Shown here one piece after another: positions 42,419-49,635 of a stretch of 64,000 nucleotides of DNA; position 1 is the stretch's first letter, and every line of letters begins with the position of its first letter. The notes under the pieces are model-generated. The model did not search any database. It saw only the letters and a program-made list of their open reading frames with translations, and had not been told where the DNA came from. Source of the DNA: Kocuria rhizophila (lineage in GTDB: Bacteria; Actinomycetota; Actinomycetes; Actinomycetales; Micrococcaceae); NCBI RefSeq assembly GCF_003667225.1, contig NZ_RCOM01000005.1:1-64000 (forward strand), written 5' to 3'. The position numbers and the translations under genes are program-made.

Positions 42419-43602
42419 GGGGTGTCCTCCTCCCCCAGCTCGAGCAGCGTCCGCCCCAGCGCGGCGGTGTCCCGCTCGGCGTGGTCCTGGCGGATGTAGA
42501 CCTGCAGCGACTCCACGCGGCGGATGTGTGCGGGGTCCCCGGTGAGCGGGCCGGGGCCCGTGGCGCGGGAGACCACGCGGATGACCGTCTCGGCGGCGTC
42601 GGCCACGGTGCGGCGCACGCGCAGGGCCCAGGCGGCGCCGCGGTCCCCGGCGGCGTCGCCCGCGTCCACGGCCGCCGCGGCCTGCTCCAGCACGGCGCGG
42701 GCCGCCCCGAGCGTGAGGTCCAGCTGCCCGAGGGCGGTGTGGGCGGCGTCGTCCACGGGACGGCGGGGGTGGCGCAGCTGGCGCCACAGCAGGTCCGCAA
42801 CCGACTGCGCGCCGCCCAGCCAGATGGCGGCCACGCCCATGCCGCCCCACCCGAAACCGGGGCGGGTGAGGTACCACTCGTCCGCGCCGAGCGGCTCGGC
42901 CGGGACGTCCTCAAAGGCCACGGGCACTGTGACGACCTCCGCGAGCCCGTGCGAGGTCCACTGCTCCACGGGCGCGGGCCGGAACCCAGGGTGGTCGGTG
43001 GCGACGACGAACGCGCGGCGGTGCCCGGTGGGCTCGCCGTGCTCGTCCGTCACGTGCGCCGTGACGACGGCGCGGGTCACCGAGTCCGCGAGCGAGCACC
43101 ACGGTTTGGTGCCGGTGAGGGTCCAGGTGGCGCCCGGTTCGTCGCCCGCACCGGGTGACGGCGTGCGCGCCTCTCCCCCGCTCCCGTCCGGCTCCGACGA
43201 CGACGCCGCGCCGCCCCGGTTCTCGGCGAACCCCAGGCCCGGCGCGCGGTCCGGACCGGGCGTCGTCGTCGTCGGCGTGGCGAGCAGGGGCTCCCCCGGA
43301 CCCTCCGCGGCCCACACGGCCCAGGTGTCGTGGTCGGTGACGAGGTCGGCGCGGCCGGCCTGCCGCAGGATCGCGAGGGCGTCCAGGTGGGGCTCGATGA
43401 TGCGCGCGTACGCCAGGTCGGTGCGCCCGAGCTCGCTCAGGGTGCGCCACAGCTCGGCCGTGCGCCCCTCTCCCGGAGCGGGCAGCCGGCGCCCGAGCTC
43501 GCGGGCCCGGTCCAGTGCGTGGGCCACGAAGTCCCGCACCGCGTGCGGATCCGGGACGGCGGCGGGCGGAAGGGGAAGCTCTGCAGGCGCGGACACGACC
43601 AT
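42412..43602 (-). CDS. Acyl-CoA-dehydrogenase-like flavoprotein with linker insert
   Basis: A 396-residue acyl-CoA/acyl-ACP dehydrogenase homologue and first gene of the three-gene operon. The middle beta-domain motif WTLTGTKPWCSLAD is seen, and the C-terminal helices follow from about residue 230. The usual catalytic Glu region is not obvious, so it may be an oxygenase- or dehydrogenase-like paralog. A Gly/Ser-rich insert at about residues 120-155 contains a dispersed word (AASSS). A second word reads VDDAAHT near residue 285. It is divergent from a GntR gene. The natural substrate is unknown. Confidence 0.78.
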   Translation of the reverse strand: MVVSAPAELPLPPAAVPDPHAVRDFVAHALDRARELGRRLPAPGEGRTAELWRTLSELGRTDLAYARIIEPHLDALAILRQAGRADLVTDHDTWAVWAAEGPGEPLLATPTTTTPGPDRAPGLGFAENRGGAASSSEPDGSGGEARTPSPGAGDEPGATWTLTGTKPWCSLADSVTRAVVTAHVTDEHGEPTGHRRAFVVATDHPGFRPAPVEQWTSHGLAEVVTVPVAFEDVPAEPLGADEWYLTRPGFGWGGMGVAAIWLGGAQSVADLLWRQLRHPRRPVDDAAHTALGQLDLTLGAARAVLEQAAAAVDAGDAAGDRGAAWALRVRRTVADAAETVIRVVSRATGPGPLTGDPAHIRRVESLQVYIRQDHAERDTAALGRTLLELGEEDTPW

Positions 43603-43693
43603 CAGCCTACGTGCAGTGACGCGGGTCCCCACCGCACCCCGCCGGGGGTGGGCCGGGCCCTACGATGAGGGCAGACGACGGAAAGGCACACCC

Positions 43694-44062
43694 ATGTTCA
43701 CGGTCGACCCCCACTCCACCACCCCGGTGTACGAGCAGCTCGTGGAGTGCGCGCTGCGGGACGTCTCCGCAGGTGAGCTGGTGGTGGGTGACCGCATCCC
43801 GCCCGTGCGCACCCTCGCGGCTGACCTCGGGCTCGCGGCCGGGACCGTGGCCAAGGCGTACAGGGAGATGGAGACCCGCGGGATCATCGAGACCCACGGC
43901 CGCAAGGGCACGTTCATCGCGCAGGGCCGTGACGACCGGGAGTCCAGTGCGGCACGGGCGGCCGCCGCCTACCTGGACGTGGTCGTGGGACAGTTGCACT
44001 ACTCGCCCGAGGAGAGCGTGGCGCTGGTGCAGCGGGCGCTGGACAGGCGTGCGGCCCGGTGA
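43694..44062 (+). CDS. GntR-family regulator (YtrA type)
   Basis: A 122-residue regulator with the GntR winged helix (PVYEQLVECALRDVSAGELVVGDRIPPVRTLAADLGLAAGTVAKAYREMETRGIIETHGRKGTFIA) and only a short C-terminal helix. This is the YtrA layout usually found in front of ABC exporter genes. An ABC ATPase and permease follow, so it most likely represses this operon. GGAAAGG lies at good spacing before the ATG. The inducer, often a cell-wall antibiotic in the family, is unknown. Confidence 0.88.
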   Translation: MFTVDPHSTTPVYEQLVECALRDVSAGELVVGDRIPPVRTLAADLGLAAGTVAKAYREMETRGIIETHGRKGTFIAQGRDDRESSAARAAAAYLDVVVGQLHYSPEESVALVQRALDRRAAR

Positions 44063-44108
44063 ACGCCCGGTCGGCAACCACGCACCCGACCCCGTGGAGG
44101 ACGACCCC

Positions 44109-45032
44109 GTGGATCCCGTGATCGAGACCCGCGCCCTGGACAAGCGCTTCGGCGACGTCCATGCGCTGCGCGGCATAGACCTCACCGTGGAGCGCGGCAC
44201 CGTCCACGGCCTGATCGGTCCCAACGGGGCCGGGAAGTCCACGATGCTCCGCGTGCTCGTGGACATCATCCGCCCCACTGCGGGATCGGTCTCGGTGCTG
44301 GGCGTGGCACCGCACCGGGCCGCTCCCGGGCTGCGGCGCCGCATCGGCTACCTGCCGGGTGAGGTCAGGTTCACCGAGCGCGGCACCGGCCACTCCGTGC
44401 TCGACGACTTCGCCCGCATCAGCGGCCCGGTGGCACCCGGCACCGTGGAGGAGCTGGCGCAGCGGCTGGGCCCGGACCTCCACCGCCCGGTGCACACCCT
44501 GTCCAAGGGCAACCGGCAGAAGCTCGGACTGGTCCAGGCGTTCATGCACCGCCCTGAGCTGCTGATCCTGGACGAACCCACGAGCGGGCTCGATCCCCTC
44601 ATGCAGCGCGAGTTCCTCAGCATGGTCCGCGAGGCGCGAGACAACGGCCAGACGGTGCTGCTCAGTTCCCACATCCTCGGCGAGATCCAGCACACCGCGG
44701 ACGCCGCCTCCATCCTGGCCCACGGCACGGTGGTGGCCGAGGGGGACATTGCCTCGCTCCGCCTGGCCGGGGCCTCCCGGGTGCACGCCGTGCTCTCCGG
44801 ATCCGCACCGCACACCGTGCGTGCCGCCTTCGAGGGGCTTCCCGGGCTGAGCGAGCTCACCGTCCGGGCCACGGACGCGGCGGCGGTCCAGGTGACGGGA
44901 CTGCTGCGTGGCGAGCCGGACGCACTGCTCAAGGCGCTGGCCCAGCACACCGTCCACGAGCTCACCCTCGAGGCCCCCGACCTCGAGGAATCCGTCCTGG
45001 AACTCTACGAGAGCACGGTGACGCGGTCATGA
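44109..45032 (+). CDS. ABC exporter ATPase
   Basis: A 307-residue ATPase. Walker A GPNGAGKST, signature LSKGNRQKLGLVQAFM, Walker B LLILDEPTSGLD and the His in SSHILGEI are present, followed by a C-terminal regulatory part (about residues 215-307). This is the CcmA/drug-export class. GTG 44109 is eight bases after GGAGG; a GTG 15 bases upstream is possible. It starts 46 bases after the GntR gene and shares ATGA with the permease gene. Confidence 0.9.
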   Translation: MDPVIETRALDKRFGDVHALRGIDLTVERGTVHGLIGPNGAGKSTMLRVLVDIIRPTAGSVSVLGVAPHRAAPGLRRRIGYLPGEVRFTERGTGHSVLDDFARISGPVAPGTVEELAQRLGPDLHRPVHTLSKGNRQKLGLVQAFMHRPELLILDEPTSGLDPLMQREFLSMVREARDNGQTVLLSSHILGEIQHTADAASILAHGTVVAEGDIASLRLAGASRVHAVLSGSAPHTVRAAFEGLPGLSELTVRATDAAAVQVTGLLRGEPDALLKALAQHTVHELTLEAPDLEESVLELYESTVTRS

Positions 45033-45844
45033 CCACCCCCGGGCCTCACGCCACTGCGTGCCCCGTTCTGCGCCGGCAGCTGCGCGGCGGACTGCGGGGG
45101 CTGCTCTGCTGGTGCCTCGGGTTGACCGCGGTGCTGTGCCTCTACCTTCCCCTCTACCCGAGCATCCAGACCCCCGGGTTCAGCGAGATGGTCGCGGCCA
45201 TGCCGCCCACGCTCACCGAGACCCTGGGCTTCGACCAGATCGCCACGGGAGCCGGCTACACCCAGGCCACCTACTTCGGCCTGCTCGGTCTGCTCATCGC
45301 CACACTGGCCAGCGTCTCCTGGGGGACTCAGCTGATCGCGGGGGCGGAGGAGTCCGGCCGCCTGGAGCTGAGCCTGACCCACGCCGTGGGCCGCGGCCAG
45401 TACGCGCTGGAGAGTCTGGGCACCCTGGTGCTGCGTGTGCTGGTGCTGTGCGCCTTGACCCTGGCGGTCGTCCTGGCGCTCAACGGCCCCGGAGAACTCT
45501 CCCTCACGCCCAGCCACGTGCTCACCACCACGGCAGCCTGGGGCGTGCTCTGCCTCGCGTTCGGGGTCACAGCACTGTCCGCCGGGGCCGCCAGCGGCCG
45601 CCACGGCCTCGCCGTGGGCACGGGGGCGGCGGTCGCCATCGCGTCCTACGCGTTCGACGCCGTGGCCCGGAGCAAGGACTCGCTGGACTGGCTCTCCACC
45701 ATCTCGCCCTACCACTGGGCCTTCGGCTCGGATCCGCTGAGCACGGGAGAGGGCTGGGCGGGGATCGGTCTGCTTCTCGTCTACTCCGCGGTGGTCTACC
45801 TCCTCGGCCACCTCGCCTTCACCCGCCGGGATCTCCACGCCTGA
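45029..45844 (+). CDS. ABC-2 type exporter permease
   Basis: A 271-residue membrane protein with six hydrophobic segments, a cytoplasmic N-terminus rich in Arg, and the mid-sequence EESGRLELSLTHAVGRGQYAL loop. It has the topology of ABC-2 exporter permeases and pairs with the preceding ATPase. The four-base start overlap supports coupling. It could export lipids or antibiotics; no ligand can be inferred. Confidence 0.83.
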   Translation: MTTPGPHATACPVLRRQLRGGLRGLLCWCLGLTAVLCLYLPLYPSIQTPGFSEMVAAMPPTLTETLGFDQIATGAGYTQATYFGLLGLLIATLASVSWGTQLIAGAEESGRLELSLTHAVGRGQYALESLGTLVLRVLVLCALTLAVVLALNGPGELSLTPSHVLTTTAAWGVLCLAFGVTALSAGAASGRHGLAVGTGAAVAIASYAFDAVARSKDSLDWLSTISPYHWAFGSDPLSTGEGWAGIGLLLVYSAVVYLLGHLAFTRRDLHA

Positions 45845-45880
45845 TCCGCCCCGCGGTCCGCCCGCCGCTGATTTCGCTCG

Positions 45881-45890
45881 ACGACGCCGC
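45881..45890 (+). repeat. Single copy of dispersed word ACGACGCCGC (intergenic)
   Basis: It lies 36 bases after the ABC permease stop in the gap before the next membrane protein gene; no inverted partner is close. Confidence 0.65.
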
Positions 45891-45998
45891 ACCCCCGGTG
45901 GCGGGGCACCTCACCCCGCCAGCCACCGCCCTGACCACCCGCTGGGCGGGTCTGCCGTCACACGGTCCTCCCACGTGCCGCACCTAGACTGGTGTCCC

Positions 45999-46421
45999 AT
46001 GAAGTCCTTCGTAGCTCCCGCCCTGCTCGTGATCACCGCCGTCCTCCAGGCCATGGGGGTCTACCCCTACATCCAGGACGGCATCACGCTCGCCGGACAG
46101 CTGCTCTTCCCCATCCTCTTCGGACTCACGGCCATGTACCTCTCCCGCAAGGGCCGCCCCGGGGTCTTCGGCACCGCGCACATGGTCGTGCTGATCCTCT
46201 CCGTGGTCCTGCTGGTGCTGTCCCTGGTGGGCATGAGCCAGCAGCTGCCGTACTTCTACCCCACGATGATCATCTACTACATCGCCTTCGTGCTGCTCGT
46301 GGTGGAGTGCGGGCTGCGGATCGCCGGGCTGCCCAAGAAGGAGCGTCCCAAGGATCCCGAGCTCGACGAGGACTTCGAGGACGCAGAGGACGCGCAGGAC
46401 GCCGACGAGCCCGCCCGCTGA
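45999..46421 (+). CDS. Small integral membrane protein with acidic tail, unknown
   Basis: A 140-residue protein with four hydrophobic helices (about residues 5-25, 30-48, 62-82, 88-108) and an acidic C-terminal tail (DPELDEDFEDAEDAQDADE). I do not recognise a named family. It begins at ATG 45999. It is followed four bases later by a mobA-like gene, so it is probably co-transcribed with it and moeA. No functional link to molybdenum cofactor is evident from its own sequence. Confidence 0.75.
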   Translation: MKSFVAPALLVITAVLQAMGVYPYIQDGITLAGQLLFPILFGLTAMYLSRKGRPGVFGTAHMVVLILSVVLLVLSLVGMSQQLPYFYPTMIIYYIAFVLLVVECGLRIAGLPKKERPKDPELDEDFEDAEDAQDADEPAR

Positions 46422-46425
46422 TCGC

Positions 46426-47034
46426 ATGACCGCCCGCGGCGACGCCCACGAGGGCCCCCGTTTCGACACCGTGGTGGTGGCCGGGGGCCGCTCCTCGCGG
46501 CTCGGGGGAACTCCCAAGGCCCTGCTGCCCGTAGCGGGCTCCACTCTGCTGGCCCGCACCGTGGACGCGGCCCTGCCGTTCGGGACCGTGGTGGTCGTGG
46601 GCCCGGAGGATCTCCCACTGCCGCTATACGTGCTGCGCGCCCGCGAGGACCCCCCGTTCTCGGGGCCGGCCGCCGCGGTGGCCGCGGGCGTCGTCGCCCT
46701 GGCTGCCACCCCCGAGCGGTTCCCCTGGACCGCCGTGCTCGCGTGCGACATGCCGGACGTGCACCGCGCCCTGGCGCAGCTGCGCGCGGCGGCGGGCCGG
46801 GCGGCGTCGGACGTGGCAGGGCTGATCGCGGTGACCGGCGAGGGACGCCGGGAGAACCTGGTGGTCCTGGCCCGCACGGACGCGCTCTCCGGCGCCCTCG
46901 AGGCCGCGCCCACCGAGAACGCGTCCCTGCGTTCCGTGTGGCGGCGGCTGGGTCCGCAGGAGGTCACCGTGCCTCCCGGAAGCACCTCGGACGTGGATAC
47001 GTGGGAAGATGTTCACAGGCTCGACTCGTACTGA
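46426..47034 (+). CDS. mobA: Molybdenum cofactor guanylyltransferase-like NTP transferase
   Basis: A 202-residue nucleotidyltransferase. VVVAGGRSSRLGGTPKALLPVAG is the MobA-type nucleotide loop, FSGPAAAVAAGV and VLACDMPDV the metal and base contacts. MobA attaches GMP to molybdopterin. The C-terminal half is compact. It lies directly upstream of a moeA-like gene with 22 bases between, fitting cofactor maturation. It is shorter and more divergent than E. coli MobA, so another NTP transferase role is possible. Confidence 0.75.
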   Translation: MTARGDAHEGPRFDTVVVAGGRSSRLGGTPKALLPVAGSTLLARTVDAALPFGTVVVVGPEDLPLPLYVLRAREDPPFSGPAAAVAAGVVALAATPERFPWTAVLACDMPDVHRALAQLRAAAGRAASDVAGLIAVTGEGRRENLVVLARTDALSGALEAAPTENASLRSVWRRLGPQEVTVPPGSTSDVDTWEDVHRLDSY

Positions 47035-47056
47035 ATCAGCACGCTGAGGAGACAAG

Positions 47057-48445
47057 ATGCCCGGACTTCCGCACCCGCACGATTCCCCTGCCCACGAGGA
47101 CCACGAGCAGTCCCAGCACCGCGAGACCGCCGAACCGACCGCGCACTGGGCGTCCTGGGACGAGGCCCGCCGCATCGCGTACGGCGTGCCCCAGCCGCTG
47201 CCCAACATCCTCCTGCCGCTCGCCCAGTGCCTCGAGGAGACCCTTGCCGAGTCCGTGACCGCAGAGATGCCGGTCCCCCACTACGCCACGGCCGCCACGG
47301 ACGGCTGGGCGGTGGCCGGCGAGGGCCCGTGGCGGGTCCGCACCCCGCAGCCCGCCGAGACCGACGAGCGGCTACTGCTGACCCTGCCCCCGGAAAAGCG
47401 CATGCTGGCCGTGGTGGAGCTGCACCCCGGGGAAGCCACCCACGTGAACACCGGGGACGCCGTTCCCTACGGAACCAGTGCCGTGCTGGAGGCCCACCGC
47501 GGTCACGTGGTGCCGGCGGACCCCGCCGCTGACGTCCCCGAGGACACCGAGCACGGACGCAGGGCCGTGGAGGGCGACACCCTGGAGGACGCCACCCCCG
47601 CCGCTCCCCTGGTGAAGAACCAGGACGTCCGCGCCGTGGGCGAGGAGATCCAGCAGGGTGACCTGCTGCTGCGTGCGGGCCGCAAGCTCAACCCCGTGCA
47701 CCTGGGGCTCGCGGCGAGCGCCGGCCACGACATGCTCCCCGTACGACGCCGCCCGCGCGTCACCGTGCTGCTCGGCTACGCCAACGTGGTGGAGGACGGC
47801 ATCCCCGGGCCCGGTGAGGTGCGCGACTCGCTGAGCCTGCAGCTGCCCGCGGTGCTCCGGGAACTGGGCGCGAACGTGGACCAGGTGCGCCGCGTGGCGG
47901 ACGGCTGCGAGGGCATGGTCTCCGCCCTCACGGAGTCCCCCATGGGTGCGGGTTCGCTGCTGGACGCCCGCGCCGAGATGGTCGTGACCACGGGCGGCAC
48001 GGGCCACGGGGAGGACGACCACGTCCGTCAGGCCCTCGAGGAGCTGGGCGCCCACCTCATCCTGGACGGGGTGGCGCAGGAACCGGCTCACGGCGTGATC
48101 CTGGCGAAGCTCCCGGAGGACGGTCCCGTGGTGCTCGCACTGCCGGGCTCGCCCCTGTGCGCCATGACCGGTCTGCTCACGGTGGGCCACGCGCTGATCG
48201 CCGGGGCCACCGGTGAGGGACTGCCCACCACCCGCCGGCTCACGGCCGGACGTGCACTGGACCCCCTGGGCCGCACCCGCGTGATCCCGGCCTACATCCA
48301 GGACGGCCGGGTGATCCCCGAGCCCACGGTGGGCCCGGCCATGCTCTCGGGCCTCGCCCACGCGGACGTGCTGCTGGTGGTCCCCGAGGACGGGATGCAG
48401 CCGGGCCAGGACATGGAGGCCATCCCGCTGCCCTGGCGGTTGTGA
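47057..48445 (+). CDS. moeA: MoeA-like molybdopterin molybdenumtransferase
   Basis: A 462-residue MoeA-family protein that inserts molybdate into adenylylated molybdopterin. Blocks are PVPHYATAATDGWAV, VNTGDAVPYGTSAV, VRAVGEEIQQGDLLLRAGRKL, the MPT-binding TTGGTGHGEDDHVRQAL and VLALPGSPLCAM. The canonical TGDEL loop reads LLGYANVVEDGIPGPGEVRDS, so the domain is diverged. A 60-residue N-terminal extension and a low-complexity segment near residues 160-180 are additions. AGGAGA precedes the ATG. Activity may be altered given the diverged loop. Confidence 0.8.
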   Translation: MPGLPHPHDSPAHEDHEQSQHRETAEPTAHWASWDEARRIAYGVPQPLPNILLPLAQCLEETLAESVTAEMPVPHYATAATDGWAVAGEGPWRVRTPQPAETDERLLLTLPPEKRMLAVVELHPGEATHVNTGDAVPYGTSAVLEAHRGHVVPADPAADVPEDTEHGRRAVEGDTLEDATPAAPLVKNQDVRAVGEEIQQGDLLLRAGRKLNPVHLGLAASAGHDMLPVRRRPRVTVLLGYANVVEDGIPGPGEVRDSLSLQLPAVLRELGANVDQVRRVADGCEGMVSALTESPMGAGSLLDARAEMVVTTGGTGHGEDDHVRQALEELGAHLILDGVAQEPAHGVILAKLPEDGPVVLALPGSPLCAMTGLLTVGHALIAGATGEGLPTTRRLTAGRALDPLGRTRVIPAYIQDGRVIPEPTVGPAMLSGLAHADVLLVVPEDGMQPGQDMEAIPLPWRL

Positions 48446-48548
48446 GCCGACTCGCGACGGAAACACGTCGAACCCCCATGACGTGAACCGGGTCTTGCGG
48501 AGATCAACCGAATCCCCACCCCAGAGGTAGCGGGCTTCGCCCTCATAA

Positions 48549-48600
48549 AAAGTGCAGACTTTGCCACAAAAGCGCCGATCAGTGGCAAAGTCTGCACTTT
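48549..48600. repeat. 19-bp perfect inverted repeat (hairpin 1)
   Basis: AAAGTGCAGACTTTGCCAC (48549-48567) and its exact complement (48582-48600) flank a 14-base loop. It starts 103 bases after the moeA stop. There is no T-run right after it, so a role beyond termination is possible. Confidence 0.85.
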
Positions 48601-48654
48601 GCGTTGGAGGAGGTAGCTGCACGGCGCGCGTGGGCCACTCTCCCGTGCCGCGCC

Positions 48655-48684
48655 GTGCTGTGAGGTGCTGTGAGGTGCTGTGAA
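48655..48684. repeat. Three direct copies of GTGCTGTGAG
   Basis: Three 10-bp units lie head to tail, the last ending GAA instead of GAG, leading directly into hairpin 2. Confidence 0.75.
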
Positions 48685-48731
48685 GTGGAGTAAATGCAGC
48701 AGAACGGGCCTCAGCGTGCTTTTACTCCACT
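48684..48731. repeat. 11-bp perfect inverted repeat (hairpin 2)
   Basis: AGTGGAGTAAA (48684-48694) and TTTACTCCACT (48721-48731) flank 26 bases. It overlaps the last base of the direct-repeat array. Confidence 0.75.
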
Positions 48732-48890
48732 AGAGAGCACCATGATTTCGCTCCGCTGCCGACCAGCGGGGCGCCCCGCCAGTAGGGGCGCGCCTCCGGT
48801 CGGGCCGCACCGTCAGCAGAGGCCCGCCGCCGGTCGGGGACCCCGGTAGGGGCGCCCCCACCGATCACGCCGGCTGCGGCTGTCACGCCG

Positions 48891-49391
48891 TCACGCCGTC
48901 ACGAAGTACGTGATCGCCCCCACGATGAACGTCAGGGACGCCAGCAGCGCGCACGTGAGCTCCAGCAAGATCCCCACCCCCATGGCCTTGGCCGCCACCC
49001 AGGAACTGGCCAGCGCCGTGTTGAGGTTGCGGTTGCGCACGGTCTCGGAGAGCAGCAGCCCCACCAGGAACCCCACGAACAGGCCCACCACCGGGATCAC
49101 GAACATGCCGACCACCGCGCCCACCACTCCGAAGAGCAGCGTGCGGTTGGGGATGGCCCGGCGCTTGAGCTTGCTGCTGGTGAGCACCAGGCTCGAGGAC
49201 AGCCCCGCGATGAGCAGGGTCCCGCCCAGGGCCAGCACCACCCACCCCTCGGGGGCCTGCACCACGAACGCCCAGATCACCAGCCCGATCAGCGCCAGGA
49301 TGGATCCGGGCAGCACGGGTATCACGATCCCCACGCAGCCCACGATGATGAGGGCGACGGTCACGATGGTGGCAATGATGTCTGCGGTCAC
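48891..49391 (-). CDS. DUF456 membrane protein
   Basis: A 166-residue protein with about five hydrophobic helices. It matches DUF456 in the pattern VTVALIIVGCVGIVIPVLPGS near the start, GVVGAVVGMFVIPVVGLFVGFLVG in the middle, and AKAMGVGILLE toward the end. The family's function is unknown. GTG 49391 follows GGGGCG; the much longer open frame upstream is low-complexity and unlikely. It is flanked on one side by the hairpin-rich gap and on the other by two dispersed words before the NAD-GDH stop. Confidence 0.8.
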   Translation of the reverse strand: MTADIIATIVTVALIIVGCVGIVIPVLPGSILALIGLVIWAFVVQAPEGWVVLALGGTLLIAGLSSSLVLTSSKLKRRAIPNRTLLFGVVGAVVGMFVIPVVGLFVGFLVGLLLSETVRNRNLNTALASSWVAAKAMGVGILLELTCALLASLTFIVGAITYFVTA

Positions 49392-49420
49392 CGCCCCATC
49401 GTACGGTGACGGTGCCACGC

Positions 49421-49430
49421 ACGACGCCGC
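49421..49430 (+). repeat. Single copy of dispersed word ACGACGCCGC (intergenic)
   Basis: It lies 29 bases upstream of the DUF456 start. An oppositely oriented copy lies at 49602, too distant for a simple hairpin. Confidence 0.65.
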
Positions 49431-49601
49431 TCCCGCACCGGTGTGGTGAGGCCCGGCCCTCGCCGTTCGCCTGGCCACCGGGCCACCTCCCCGGTCCCCG
49501 CGCTCCGGACGCCCACACAGGCCGGGCGCCAGGACCGGTCGGGCGCACGACCGCGCCCCCGCCGCCCGGCACCTGGGGTGCGTGGGCCGCGGGGGCGCGG
49601 T

Positions 49602-49611
49602 GCGGCGTCGT
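49602..49611 (-). repeat. Single copy of dispersed word ACGACGCCGC (beyond NAD-GDH stop)
   Basis: GCGGCGTCGT lies 24 bases past the NAD-GDH stop on the minus strand, within a very G+C-rich stretch. Confidence 0.65.
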
Positions 49612-49635
49612 CGGAGGGGGCCGACGGCGTGAGGA

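Larger units (their letters stand above)
48446..48890. other. 445-base gene-free region with hairpins and repeats
   Basis: It lies between moeA and a DUF456 gene. It holds two perfect-arm hairpins and a triple 10-bp direct repeat (listed separately), and near its end two copies of GTAGGGGCGC (near 48782 and 48846). It is locally less G+C-rich in the hairpins than the surroundings. I see no supportable ORF. It may be a noncoding RNA, a remnant of a small mobile element, or a complex terminator. Confidence 0.6.
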
